Assembly: GCA_022774755.1 (NCBI GenBank)
Contig: JALFLK010000017.1
Location: forward strand, 1-64,000
Reading direction: 5' to 3'
Length of the DNA stretch: 64,000 nt
Origin: a bacterium
Lineage (GTDB): Bacteria > Bacillota > Clostridia > Oscillospirales > Acutalibacteraceae
A program made the translations under genes and the position numbers. Below are positions 1 to 8,230 of this stretch, one piece after another. The notes below the pieces were generated by a model. The model saw only the letters and a program-made list of their open reading frames with translations, did not search any database and was not told the origin of the DNA. Numbering within the stretch: the stretch's first letter is position 1; every line of letters starts with the position of its first letter.

Positions 1-66
1 AAGTCTGCGAATCAGGCGGTTGCAGCGTGTCCGCAGTGACGGGGTAAGTTCTATTCTGTCAGGCAC
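1..66 (-). CDS. Cysteine-rich VLP protein, N-terminal part only
   Basis: The minus strand from a GTG at 66-64 encodes 22 residues beginning VPDRIELTPSLRTRCNRLIR, then leaves the window. This start is what I remember of the Cys_rich_VLP family (small cysteine-rich proteins of Firmicutes mobile elements, function unknown). The GTG overlaps the stop of the upstream excisionase-like gene in the sequence GTGCCTGA, so the two are probably translationally coupled. The cysteine-rich part is outside the window, so the call rests on the N-terminus alone. Confidence 0.55.
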   Translation of the reverse strand, partial: MPDRIELTPSLRTRCNRLIRRL

Positions 67-292
67 TCGGTTTCACCTCCCTTCGCTCTTCGGTCACAAA
101 ATTGATTACGCTGACCTTTGGAATTTTGAGTGATGAACCGATTTTAACCGCCTGTATTTCACCGTCGTTAATCAGCTTATAGGCAAGGTGTCGGCTTACG
201 CCGAGCATTACCTGAAGCTGTTTGACGGTTACAATGTCCGGATAATTCGGGAACATCATTTGATATAGCTCTTTGAGCTCTGTTTTTTTCAT
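59..292 (-). CDS. Excisionase-family helix-turn-helix protein
   Basis: This 77-residue protein has a MerR/excisionase-like helix-turn-helix in its centre (DIVTVKQLQVMLGVSRHLAYKLI) followed by the usual basic strand (VKIGSSLKIPK), the layout of small recombination directionality factors. I chose the ATG at 292 because AAAGGAGG sits ten bases before it; the upstream ATG at 301 has only one base between it and the same site, and longer starts lack a ribosome site. The stop overlaps the start of the Cys-rich VLP gene by eight bases. A role in excision of the island or in element gene control is inferred from family and position. Confidence 0.75.
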   Translation of the reverse strand: MKKTELKELYQMMFPNYPDIVTVKQLQVMLGVSRHLAYKLINDGEIQAVKIGSSLKIPKVSVINFVTEERREVKPSA

Positions 293-539
293 AGCATTCA
301 TTCCTCCTTTACAGCTATGTAAAATCGAATATCGGCTGAGGAATCCCTTGCCGCCGATATCCGCCGCCGTTTTACCCGAATGTCGTTTTTCTATCCCTGC
401 CCCCATCTCGGCGGCGTCGCTTCGCTCTCGTCGTCTCCGACTGTCATCGCAAAGTCATATCCCATTCGGACGGTCATTCATTTTTTTAGAAAATCAAATA
501 ATATATAATCTTGATTTGCAAATTTATTATAGCTATGTA

Positions 540-568
540 TTGACACGAAGGCAATACTTTTGTATAAT
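540..568 (+). promoter_or_regulatory. SigA promoter of the DUF6076 gene
   Basis: TTGACA at 540-545 and TATAAT at 563-568 are separated by 17 bases, a perfect consensus. The expected start of transcription is near 575, about 60 bases before the chosen ATG at 638. Confidence 0.85.
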
Positions 569-637
569 GTTATTTGTAGTGATATAGATTTGCCAACAAT
601 TCAAAATTTCTCATTTTCTAAAACGGAGGTCTCAATA

Positions 638-2059
638 ATGAGCGGGAACCTACTTCAAACAGAAGATAAATACAGCACTGTGTCCTTTGGATTTGCTCCA
701 AACAGATGGCATATGACAGATGATGAGAAGTCCTGCGTGCTGTCAGTAAATGACGAGTACAACTATTCGAAGCTCTTTGAACTGTTTAATGCTATTGACG
801 CCGATAAGCGAGAAGCGATTGCTCTGGCAGTTACTGGCAAAAAAGAATTTGCTTTATCGGACGGTGAAATTGCTCAAATTAAGCAGGATACTGCCGATAC
901 GCTTGCTCGTTTGCGAGCCGTTACACAAAAAATAAATTCTGCATTTGACTTTCTTCCTATGGGCGACAGCAGAGCTTATATCTCACCGATGAACACCTCT
1001 TCTGTCTTTTTTTCACCGGGCGAAGGAATTTTGAATTTTCTCTACGCCGATTTTGATTCGGCATATAATGAATGCTTGAATCGCACAAAAAAAGACCTGC
1101 CTACCAATGAGGCAAATCTGGATATTTCTTCGCTGCCCGAAGAAGAAAAGAAATTGTATTATTATTTGGCTTTAACTCAAACACAAAAACGCTTTAAGCC
1201 ATTGATAGATGCTTCCCTGTTTACAGCGGAATTTCCGCCTATTCTGCTTCATTGTTCAGAACAGGAGTTGACGGACTACTATCAATATCTTAAAGAAATA
1301 CAAAGTAATCTCTTGAATTTAATCGAGGCGACATTTGACGAGAATTTTTGCGACGGATTTTTTAATCATCTTACCCATAAAACAAGATTTGCCGGATACT
1401 GCCGTAAGCTCGGCTTGCCGGCAGAGCAAAAGCGAACGATTGTGCATAGCATCAGCATCATTGATGCCGAACATCAGATAGAAAATGTGCTTGACGGCTA
1501 TATAGATAGTGATTTTGATTTGAATATAAAAATGGCTGCCGTTTCGGATGTGGATTTGCGTATTCAAAAGGATTTGGACAAGCTTGGTTTTACTATGCCG
1601 GAAATGATTGCCTTGTCCGTAATGCAAGCTGATGAATACGAAACCTGTATTTGCGAAAGTATTGAACAGCAAATTGAGTTTGAACTGATACAGTTATTGA
1701 AGTCCGACACCGGAATGCGCAAATGCAAACGCTGCGGTAAGTATTTCATTATGAAGGGCAACTACGATACCAATTACTGCGACCGCATTGCCGAGGGCGA
1801 AACCCGTAACTGCCAGGACTTAGCCGCACAGGAAAACTACAAAAAGAAAATGGCGGACAATGCCGCCATTCCGTTGTATCAAAAATATTATAAGCGCTAT
1901 GCCGCCCGTGTGCGTGTAAGGCAGATTAAAGAGACTGATTTCAAAAAATGGAAGTATCAGGCGATGACAAAGCGTGACGAATGCTCCGACGGCAAAATAA
2001 CTCTTGCGGATTTTGAAGAATGGCTTGAAGCCAGCTTTCCGAATAGGAAGAAGAAATAA
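638..2059 (+). CDS. DUF6076 family protein with C-terminal zinc motif
   Basis: A 473-residue protein of unknown function that I place in DUF6076. The N-terminal two thirds are featureless and alpha-helical looking. The C-terminal part holds a probable zinc site made of C363, C366, C381 and C392 (CKRCGKYF and later single cysteines), followed by a basic stretch ending in RKKK, which suggests nucleic-acid contact. The ATG at 638 has ACGGAGGTC in front; an in-frame ATG at 560 is excluded because it overlaps the -10 box. It is transcribed from its own consensus promoter. Related proteins are common cargo of Firmicutes mobile elements. No function can be assigned. Confidence 0.75.
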   Translation: MSGNLLQTEDKYSTVSFGFAPNRWHMTDDEKSCVLSVNDEYNYSKLFELFNAIDADKREAIALAVTGKKEFALSDGEIAQIKQDTADTLARLRAVTQKINSAFDFLPMGDSRAYISPMNTSSVFFSPGEGILNFLYADFDSAYNECLNRTKKDLPTNEANLDISSLPEEEKKLYYYLALTQTQKRFKPLIDASLFTAEFPPILLHCSEQELTDYYQYLKEIQSNLLNLIEATFDENFCDGFFNHLTHKTRFAGYCRKLGLPAEQKRTIVHSISIIDAEHQIENVLDGYIDSDFDLNIKMAAVSDVDLRIQKDLDKLGFTMPEMIALSVMQADEYETCICESIEQQIEFELIQLLKSDTGMRKCKRCGKYFIMKGNYDTNYCDRIAEGETRNCQDLAAQENYKKKMADNAAIPLYQKYYKRYAARVRVRQIKETDFKKWKYQAMTKRDECSDGKITLADFEEWLEASFPNRKKK

Positions 2060-2077
2060 AGCTCGATTTAGTAAATC

Positions 2078-2142
2078 ATAATTAAGTAAATGTTGCAAAA
2101 GCTATTGACAGTACGGCAGAAGTTGATTATAATTAAGTAAAT
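2078..2142 (+). repeat. Two copies of a 14-bp repeat around a promoter
   Basis: The 14-mer ATAATTAAGTAAAT occurs at 2078-2091 and again at 2129-2142. The second copy begins inside the -10 box of the promoter for the ATPase gene. Spacing of 51 bases is close to five helical turns, so this could be a repressor or self-binding site. Function is inferred. Confidence 0.6.
2105..2133 (+). promoter_or_regulatory. SigA promoter of the DUF234-type ATPase gene
   Basis: TTGACA at 2105-2110, 17-base spacer, TATAAT at 2128-2133. The gene starts at 2174 behind TTGGAGGTG. A repeated 14-mer overlaps the -10 box. Confidence 0.85.
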
Positions 2143-2173
2143 CGTAAATCACTAATCGCTTGGAGGTGCGCTA

Positions 2174-3562
2174 ATGTTTATAGGAAGGCAGCAGGAATTG
2201 AATACACTTCATAAGTTATACAATTCCGGTAAGTTTGAATTTGCGGTTATTTACGGTCGCCGTCGGGTGGGAAAAACTGCCCTCATCAGCGAGTTTTCAA
2301 AGGATAAAGACACTATTTTCTTTACAGGCGTGGAAACCAACGCAAAGCAAAATTTAGATAACTTTTCAAGATGTATCATGGAATATAGCACGGGAACCGC
2401 TGTTGATTCGTCCTTTGTCTCTTTTCAGGCAGCGCTGGAATATGTTTTTGAACTGGCGAAAACGAAAAGGCTTGTGCTTGTCATCGATGAATACCCCTAT
2501 GTTGCCCGTGCATCCAAGAGCCTTGCCTCCACGCTCCAGTTTTTGATTGACAAAAACAATGATAACTCCAAATTGTTCCTGATTCTCTGCGGTTCTTCCA
2601 TGTCATATATGGAGGATCATGTTCTGGCATATAAAGCGCCGCTTTACGGAAGAAGGACGGCACAACTTAAGATTAATCCCTTTGATTTTTTTGAAGCATG
2701 CCGCTATTTTACAAGGTTTTCTGATGTTGACAAAGCGCTGGCATACGGAGTTGTCGGTGGAACGCCACAGTATTTGATGCAGATGGATGACAACCTTTCG
2801 ATTGAGGAGAATATTAAAAATACCCACTTGAATCCTTCCTCTTCCATTTTTGAAGAGCCGAACAACCTCTTAAAGCAGGAGGTGCGTGAACCGGCGATTT
2901 ATAATGCGGTCATTACAGCGATTGCTACCGGCTGCTCCAAAATGAATGAAATCTCCAACAAAATAGATGAAGATACCAGCGTGTGCGCCACCTACATCAA
3001 GAACCTGATTGCGTTGGGCATTGTAAAAAAAGAATCGCCCTTCGGTGAAAAATCAAGCCGCAGGACCATTTACTCCATTGAGGACAATATGTTCCGATTT
3101 TGGTATCGCTTTGTGCCGGAGAACACCTCGGTCATTTCCCGTGGTGCAACCGACCTTGCATACCGGCGCATCGCTCCAGAGCTTTCCTCCTATATGGGCG
3201 CTGTGTTTGAGGAAATTTGCAGGCAGTACCTTTGGAAGCTGCTGCTTGATGGGAAATGCGCCGTGAATTTCAGTGACCTTGGTCGTTGGTGGGGCACAAA
3301 TTCAAAAACCAGAACGCAGGAAGAAATCGACATTATGGGAACTGACAAAGATGTAGCCCTGTTTGCCGAATGTAAATGGACAAATGAAAAGGTGGATCTC
3401 GGTGTTCTGGAAACTCTTGTAGAGCGTAGTAGTCTGTTTAACTATAAGAAAAAGTATTTTTATCTTTTTGCCAAAACAGGCTTCACTAAGGGCTGTGTGG
3501 ATAAAGCGGCAGAGATGGGTAATGTGACGCTTATTGAATATGGTGAGATGCTGAAAGCGTAA
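2174..3562 (+). CDS. Archaeal-type ATPase with C-terminal DUF234 nuclease-like domain
   Basis: This 462-residue protein begins with a STAND/AAA-like P-loop domain: Walker A GRRRVGKT at about residues 28-35 and Walker B VLVIDEY with D105/E106. The second half fits DUF234, and near its end D386, E399 and K401 (EEIDIMG...AECKW) form a PD-(D/E)XK-like nuclease pattern. Such ATPase_2 plus DUF234 proteins are widespread in mobile islands and thought to act in defence or DNA processing, but substrates are unknown. It has its own promoter and ribosome site (TTGGAGGTG). Length is usual for the family, and both the ATP and nuclease residues look intact. Confidence 0.85.
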   Translation: MFIGRQQELNTLHKLYNSGKFEFAVIYGRRRVGKTALISEFSKDKDTIFFTGVETNAKQNLDNFSRCIMEYSTGTAVDSSFVSFQAALEYVFELAKTKRLVLVIDEYPYVARASKSLASTLQFLIDKNNDNSKLFLILCGSSMSYMEDHVLAYKAPLYGRRTAQLKINPFDFFEACRYFTRFSDVDKALAYGVVGGTPQYLMQMDDNLSIEENIKNTHLNPSSSIFEEPNNLLKQEVREPAIYNAVITAIATGCSKMNEISNKIDEDTSVCATYIKNLIALGIVKKESPFGEKSSRRTIYSIEDNMFRFWYRFVPENTSVISRGATDLAYRRIAPELSSYMGAVFEEICRQYLWKLLLDGKCAVNFSDLGRWWGTNSKTRTQEEIDIMGTDKDVALFAECKWTNEKVDLGVLETLVERSSLFNYKKKYFYLFAKTGFTKGCVDKAAEMGNVTLIEYGEMLKA

Positions 3563-3615
3563 AGGCAAGTTTACAATATAGCGTTACACACCACCAACAA
3601 CGATGGAGATTCAAT

Positions 3616-4221
3616 ATGGCACTTGAAAATAATTTAGGGCTGACAAGTTCTGCCGATCTTGCCCGTGAAGAAGAGCGTATCAGCAAGAAAAAGGCTCTTG
3701 AGCTATTTGATACCGGTATGCGGGACTGGCTTGAAGTCGGTACGGTCGCTTCACTTCTGGCTATCCATAAATATCTCTTTGAGAACCTTTACGACTTTGC
3801 AGGCAAACTCAGAACAGTCAATATTGCAAAAGGCAATTTTCGTTTTGCGCCTTTAATGTACTTGCAAGCGACGCTTGAGAACATCGATAAAATGCCGCAG
3901 TCAAACTTTGACGAGATAGTTGAAAAGTATGTTGAGATGAATATTGCCCACCCGTTCCGAGAGGGCAACGGTCGAAGCACTCGTATTTGGCTCGACCATA
4001 TCTTAAAAAATGAAATAGGCAAAGTAGTGGACTGGAGCAAGGTGGATAAGGAAGATTATCTGCTTGCAATGGAGCGCAGTCCGATTAAAGATGTGGAAAT
4101 CAAAGTGTTGCTGAAAGGTGCACTTACAGACGAAATAAACAGCCGTGAGGTCTATATGAAAGGCATCGACCACAGCTACTATTACGAGGGATATACGACC
4201 TTTAAGACGGAAGAATTATGA
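3616..4221 (+). CDS. Fic family AMP-transferase-type protein
   Basis: A 201-residue stand-alone Fic domain protein. The catalytic motif HPFREGNGRSTR (H112) is complete, including the acidic residue and the glycine-rich anion-binding loop used by enzymes that transfer AMP from ATP onto target hydroxyl groups. This size and motif resemble toxin-type Fic proteins. I see no small antitoxin gene carrying an inhibitory helix directly before it; the ATPase gene ends 53 bases upstream. The start has GGAGATTC in front. A second fic gene follows 20 bases downstream, and a copy of this gene's 3' end recurs at 5347. Confidence 0.9.
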   Translation: MALENNLGLTSSADLAREEERISKKKALELFDTGMRDWLEVGTVASLLAIHKYLFENLYDFAGKLRTVNIAKGNFRFAPLMYLQATLENIDKMPQSNFDEIVEKYVEMNIAHPFREGNGRSTRIWLDHILKNEIGKVVDWSKVDKEDYLLAMERSPIKDVEIKVLLKGALTDEINSREVYMKGIDHSYYYEGYTTFKTEEL

Positions 4222-5402
4222 TAACGAAATGAGGTACAAATATGCCCGATAAGAACTGGCAATTTGAACTTGAAGAATATATAAAGCAGGGTGAGCCTGA
4301 AAGAGCCGAAAAAAGCGAAGCTTGGCAAACTGCTATCGGCTTGCAGGCGGTTGACGGGTTGAAAACCTCCGAATATTTGCTGGATACCGCAAAGGACCAC
4401 ATCGAGGGCAAAATTACCATTGACGAAGCTCAGAAGCGTATTCAAAGCTATTACGAGCAGAGAACCACCCGTACAGAAATCGAAAACGAAACAAAAGAGG
4501 CGGATATTGTATCTGCAAGAATAACGAAGCTTTTGGGCGAAAAAGCATTCCAGTTTTCTCCTGCCGAGTGGATCACCATTCATCGCAGATTGTTTGAGTG
4601 CGTATTTGACCACGCCGGACAAATCCGTAAGTATAACATTTCCAAAAAGGAATGGATATTGAATGGCGAAACGGTTATCTATGCTGATTTTAACAGCATA
4701 AAAGACACTTTGGATTATGATTTTGCCACCGAAAAACAGTTTTCCTATGAGGGACTGTCGGTTGAAGCATCGGTGAAGCACCTTGCAAAATTCGCATCGG
4801 ATATTTGGCAGATTCACCCTTTCGGCGAGGGTAACACAAGAGCCACCGCCGTGTTTATGATTAAGTATATGAAAACCTTTGGGTTCCGTGTCAATAACGA
4901 TGCGTTCTGTGAGAATTCTTGGTATTTCCGTAATGCATTGGTTCGAGCAAACTATAACGATTTGCAAAAAGGTATTCATTCCACCACAAAGTTTTTGGAA
5001 TTGTTTTTCTCAAACCTTTTGCTCGGCACAAACTACGAATTAAAGAATCGCTATATGCATGTTGATTTTGTGGATGAAAACGCTTTCCAAAGTGCCAAAA
5101 GCGAAACGCCAAAGTGCCAAATTGACACTTTGAAATGCACTTTAGAAGAACTTGCGGTGTTAGACTTAATAAAAAAGAACCCCTCTGTTAAGCAAACTGA
5201 GCTTGCAGAACAAACAGGAAAGTCCGTCAGAAGTATAAAGCGCATTATTGACTCTTTGAAAGAGAAACAATATATCCGTAGAGTTGACGGCAAACGCTAC
5301 GGCAAATGGGAAGTGTTAGTGTAATATAGCTGTGCGGTATATATAAAGCATCGACCACAGCTACTACTATGAGGATTATACAACTTTTAAGACGGAAGAA
5401 TT
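4163..5402 (+). repeat. 55-bp direct repeat bracketing the second fic gene
   Basis: Positions 4163-4217 (3' end of the first fic gene) and 5348-5402 (just before the mrr gene) match at 49 of 55 bases. Most differences are third-codon changes. The coordinates given span both copies and the gene between them. Confidence 0.85.
4242..5324 (+). CDS. Fic/DOC family protein with C-terminal winged HTH
   Basis: A 360-residue protein with a central Fic domain, motif HPFGEGNTRAT (H192), followed by a C-terminal winged helix (KQTELAEQTGKSVRSIKRII, about residues 312-331) that probably binds DNA. The motif has threonine where many active Fic enzymes have glycine (GNTR for GNGR), a variant common in the large HTH-Fic group. 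A stretch around residues 75-82 ending in EN may play the part of an internal inhibitory helix, but the match is partial. It lies between two copies of a 55-bp repeat, which suggests it was inserted or exchanged as a unit. Target unknown; self-control of transcription is possible. Confidence 0.85.
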   Translation: MPDKNWQFELEEYIKQGEPERAEKSEAWQTAIGLQAVDGLKTSEYLLDTAKDHIEGKITIDEAQKRIQSYYEQRTTRTEIENETKEADIVSARITKLLGEKAFQFSPAEWITIHRRLFECVFDHAGQIRKYNISKKEWILNGETVIYADFNSIKDTLDYDFATEKQFSYEGLSVEASVKHLAKFASDIWQIHPFGEGNTRATAVFMIKYMKTFGFRVNNDAFCENSWYFRNALVRANYNDLQKGIHSTTKFLELFFSNLLLGTNYELKNRYMHVDFVDENAFQSAKSETPKCQIDTLKCTLEELAVLDLIKKNPSVKQTELAEQTGKSVRSIKRIIDSLKEKQYIRRVDGKRYGKWEVLV

Positions 5403-5406
5403 GTAA
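5347..5406 (+). pseudogene. Remnant of a fic gene 3' end
   Basis: Reading from 5347 gives SIDHSYYYEDYTTFKTEEL and a stop, almost the same as the last residues of the Fic protein ending at 4221. An in-frame stop (TAA at 5344) precedes it and no start exists, so it cannot be expressed. Differences from the intact copy are mostly synonymous, so it stems from a homologous fic gene that was under selection, not from a recent exact duplication. Confidence 0.85.
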
Positions 5407-5420
5407 AAGGAGAAATTTTT

Positions 5421-6272
5421 ATGACATCAATACCGAATTATGCGACATTAATTGAGGCAACATTTTCAGCATTAAAAATGTTAGGTGGCTCAGGTAAAAA
5501 CGATGAAATAAACAGCAAGGTCGCAGAAATACTTGAACTATCCAACGAAGTTCAAGATATCCCTCATTTGAACAGCTCCAGCCTAAGCGAAGTTAATTAT
5601 CGTTGTGCGTGGGCAAGAACTATTTTAAAAAACTACGGTGCATTGGAAAACAGTGCAAGAAGTGTATGGACAATCAAACCTGAATTTACCGGCATAGATT
5701 CAGTTGATGGTGCAATTGTTGAAAAATTCAGAAATATTAAGAGCGAAAAAACGCAGAAATTCGATACAACAGAAGAAAAAATGGAAGAACAGGGTGTTGA
5801 TGTGCCCGAAGAGGTCAAACCGTGGCGTAAGCGCTTATATGAAGTATTAATAAATATGGATCCATATGGATTTGAGCGTTTAACACAGCGAGTATTACGT
5901 GAATGTGGATTTACAAATGTTGTTGTAACTAAAAAATCCGGAGACGGCGGTATTGATGGTACGGGCAAGCTTAAAATCAACGGTATTTTCAGTTTTAATA
6001 TTGCATTTCAATGCAAAAGATATCAAGGAAGTGTTGGCGCCGGTGATATTCGAGATTTCAGAGGTTCGCTTACTACAGATATTGAAAAAGGCGTTTTCAT
6101 AACTACAGGCTCGTTTTCTAAACCTGCCATTGAAGAAGCTTCTAATCCCGGAAAGCAGCAAATAGATTTAATTGACGGCGAAGAATTTATTACAAAACTT
6201 GCAGAATTCGGAATTGGAGTTAAAGAAGTAAAGGATTACGAAATCGATGAGCAATTCTTTGCTAAGATATGA
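5421..6272 (+). CDS. mrr: Mrr-type restriction endonuclease
   Basis: A 283-residue protein with the two-domain Mrr layout: an N-terminal winged-helix DNA-binding domain (about residues 1-100) and a C-terminal Mrr catalytic domain starting near GFERLTQRVL. The PD-(D/E)XK-like core is visible as DGGID (D175, D179) and QCK (Q197, K199). Classical Mrr cuts methylated DNA, but many Mrr_cat enzymes are partners of a methyltransferase and cut unmethylated sites. Because a 5-cytosine methyltransferase and Vsr follow directly, I infer the second role here. AAAAGGAG lies before the ATG. The stop overlaps the next start in ATGA, so the three genes are one transcript. Confidence 0.88.
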   Translation: MTSIPNYATLIEATFSALKMLGGSGKNDEINSKVAEILELSNEVQDIPHLNSSSLSEVNYRCAWARTILKNYGALENSARSVWTIKPEFTGIDSVDGAIVEKFRNIKSEKTQKFDTTEEKMEEQGVDVPEEVKPWRKRLYEVLINMDPYGFERLTQRVLRECGFTNVVVTKKSGDGGIDGTGKLKINGIFSFNIAFQCKRYQGSVGAGDIRDFRGSLTTDIEKGVFITTGSFSKPAIEEASNPGKQQIDLIDGEEFITKLAEFGIGVKEVKDYEIDEQFFAKI

Positions 6273-6688
6273 AAACTATGGATAATCATACTAAAGAACA
6301 ACGTCGAAAAAATATGCAAGCTGTTAAGAATAAAGATTCCGAAATTGAGCTGCTCTTGCGTAAAGAACTTTGGTCAAGAGGCTTGCGCTATCAAAAGAAT
6401 TCCAAAAAAGTATTCGGAAAGCCCGATATTGTTTTTATCGGCAAAAAGGTTGCCGTGTTTTGCGACAGTGAATTTTGGCACGGATACGATTGGGAGAACA
6501 AGAAAAATGAAATTAAATCTCGCAGAGAATTTTGGATTCCCAAAATAGAGCGAAATATGCAACGGGATGTTGAAGTTACCACCCGATTGACGCAAGAAGG
6601 ATGGACGGTTCTTCGGTTTTGGGGTAACGAAATAAATCATGATTTGAAAAGTTGCGCCGATATAATAGAAACAGCGGTAAGGAGATAG
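6269..6688 (+). CDS. vsr: Very short patch repair (Vsr) endonuclease
   Basis: Up to 139 residues. The start could be the ATG in the ATGA overlap at 6269 (translational coupling with mrr) or the ATG at 6278, where the family-typical N-terminus (EQRRKNM) is closer. Vsr motifs are clear: GKPDIVF with the catalytic aspartate, CDSEFWHG with the conserved histidine, RNMQRD and GWTVLRFWG. Vsr nicks beside T:G mismatches produced by deamination of 5-methylcytosine, which fits the methyltransferase next door; some Vsr-fold proteins act as restriction nucleases instead. It sits four bases before dcm. Confidence 0.92.
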   Translation: MKTMDNHTKEQRRKNMQAVKNKDSEIELLLRKELWSRGLRYQKNSKKVFGKPDIVFIGKKVAVFCDSEFWHGYDWENKKNEIKSRREFWIPKIERNMQRDVEVTTRLTQEGWTVLRFWGNEINHDLKSCADIIETAVRR

Positions 6689-6692
6689 AGCA

Positions 6693-7823
6693 ATGCCATT
6701 CAGAACAATTGACCTTTGTGCAGGCATCGGAGGTATAAGAAAAGGATTTGAAATGACCGGAGACTATGTCAACGTGTTATCCGCCGAAGTTGATAAATAT
6801 GCTTGTTTAACATACGAACATTTATATGGAGAAAATCCTAACAATGATTTGACTTCAGAAAAATTTAAAAATACGGTTGAGAATACACAATATGATGTAT
6901 TGTTGGCTGGTTTCCCGTGTCAAACATTTAGTCGTGCCGGAAACGAAGAAGGATTTAATGACGAAGAAAAAGGAATCATATTTAATCATATTGCAGAGAT
7001 TATAGAAAGGACTCGTCCCCGCGCCATATTTCTTGAAAATGTAGATAACTTGGTACGGCACGATAAAGGAAATACTTTTAAGATTATAATTAAGAAGTTA
7101 GAGGTCGATTTAAATTATAAGGTTATCGGTGTTGATTATGATATTTCGGGATATCCCATCGTTGAAGGTAATGAAAAGAGATTTGTTCGAAATTCGAAAT
7201 ATTTCGGTGTTCCGCAAAACAGACCGAGAACATATATCGTTGCATTCGATAGAGAACGATATGATGTAAATATACTGAATACGTTGCCGGATTTACCGCA
7301 AAGAAACGATCTGCATTTATATGAAGATTTGCGAGATTTGATTGAGCTTCAGGCTGAAGCAAGATTTTATATGTCATCTGGATATTTCGATACACTTGTA
7401 AAACATAAAGAAAGAGAAAAAAACAAAGGAAATGGATTTGGTTATCGTATAGTAAATGCCGAGGATATTGAGCACCCTATTGCAAATACAATTATGGCAA
7501 CAGGAGGTTCCGGTAAAGAAAGAAACTTAGTATATGATCCACAGGAAGGTATAGCAGGAACAGTAATATCTACAAAGACAACACCGCTTAATGAATATGG
7601 AATCAGAGTGATGACACCACGAGAATGGGGCAAATTACAAGGCTTTATTAATTATGCTTTTGTAAATAATGGGATAGATGAGTTTTCTTTTCCTGAAGGC
7701 ATTTCTGATTGTCAAAAATATAAGCAATTTGGAAACTCCGTTACTATCCCTGTCATTGAAACAATGGCACGATATTTGACCGCCTGCTTTGTTCAATTGG
7801 GCGAAGACATCAATCATATTTAA
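6693..7823 (+). CDS. dcm: DNA (cytosine-5-)-methyltransferase
   Basis: A 376-residue C5 methyltransferase with all core motifs in order: motif I DLCAGIGG (SAM binding), motif IV GFPCQTFSRAG with the catalytic C76, motif VI ENV near residue 115, motif VIII QNRPRTYIV near 180, a target recognition region after about 190, and motif X QFGNSVTIP near 350. AAGGAGATA precedes the start. It ends the mrr-vsr-dcm transcript at a strong terminator. Target site cannot be read from sequence. The set as a whole looks like a Type II-like restriction-modification unit with built-in repair. Confidence 0.95.
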   Translation: MPFRTIDLCAGIGGIRKGFEMTGDYVNVLSAEVDKYACLTYEHLYGENPNNDLTSEKFKNTVENTQYDVLLAGFPCQTFSRAGNEEGFNDEEKGIIFNHIAEIIERTRPRAIFLENVDNLVRHDKGNTFKIIIKKLEVDLNYKVIGVDYDISGYPIVEGNEKRFVRNSKYFGVPQNRPRTYIVAFDRERYDVNILNTLPDLPQRNDLHLYEDLRDLIELQAEARFYMSSGYFDTLVKHKEREKNKGNGFGYRIVNAEDIEHPIANTIMATGGSGKERNLVYDPQEGIAGTVISTKTTPLNEYGIRVMTPREWGKLQGFINYAFVNNGIDEFSFPEGISDCQKYKQFGNSVTIPVIETMARYLTACFVQLGEDINHI

Positions 7824-7832
7824 TAAATATAT

Positions 7833-7867
7833 AAAAAATGTATCGCGTACAATGCGATACATTTTTT
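7833..7867 (+). terminator. Rho-independent terminator after dcm
   Basis: A perfect 14-bp inverted repeat (AAAAAATGTATCGC, 7-base loop, mirror arm ending in six T). It separates the restriction-modification genes from the following GHKL operon. Confidence 0.9.
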
Positions 7868-7929
7868 ATTATTCATATTATATTCTTAGATATAAAATGA
7901 AAATAATTTCGTATTATTTCAAAAATGTA

Positions 7930-7958
7930 TTGACAAATGTGCTGTACAAGTGTAAAAT
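7930..7958 (+). promoter_or_regulatory. SigA promoter of the GHKL ATPase operon
   Basis: TTGACA at 7930-7935, 17-base spacer, TAAAAT at 7953-7958, about 33 bases before the first start at 7991. This gives the operon expression independent of mrr-vsr-dcm. Confidence 0.8.
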
Positions 7959-7990
7959 ATAGTCGAAAAACAAAATTATGAGGTGATGTT

Positions 7991-8218
7991 ATGTCGAACG
8001 AAAACAAAAGAGAGCGATTTATTAGAATAGCGGAGGCACGCACAAATAAAATTCTCGAAATGATGCGTCTTTTAGGTAACTGTTCCAGTAAATCCAATTA
8101 TGAGTATACTGATGAAGATATCAAAAAAATTTTTGGTGCTCTTGAAAAAGAACTAAAAAATACAAAAAACAGATTTTTAGGAATCGATTCATCTAACGAG
8201 AAATTTACTTTACAATAA
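7991..8218 (+). CDS. Small protein heading the GHKL operon, unknown function
   Basis: A 75-residue, highly charged, apparently all-helical protein. ATGAGGTGATG provides a ribosome site. The segment ARTNKILEMMRLLGNCSSKS followed by YEYTDEDIKKIFGALEKEL is what I recall from short proteins found beside defence and mobile genes, but I cannot name the family. Size, charge and first place in the operon suggest a regulator or an accessory subunit. The ATPase gene starts 12 bases downstream with its own AAGGAG site. Confidence 0.7.
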   Translation: MSNENKRERFIRIAEARTNKILEMMRLLGNCSSKSNYEYTDEDIKKIFGALEKELKNTKNRFLGIDSSNEKFTLQ

Positions 8219-8230
8219 GGAGAACGTATT

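Noticed and set aside
560..637. Upstream start for the DUF6076 gene
   Set aside because: The ATG at 560 lies upstream of the expected transcription start and overlaps the promoter.
4182..4979. 265-residue minus-strand frame across the fic genes
   Set aside because: Antisense to two clear Fic proteins; no family features.
3616..5324. Fic toxin-antitoxin pair
   Set aside because: No small antitoxin with a convincing inhibitory motif lies next to either fic gene; the motif-like stretch in the second protein is only partial.
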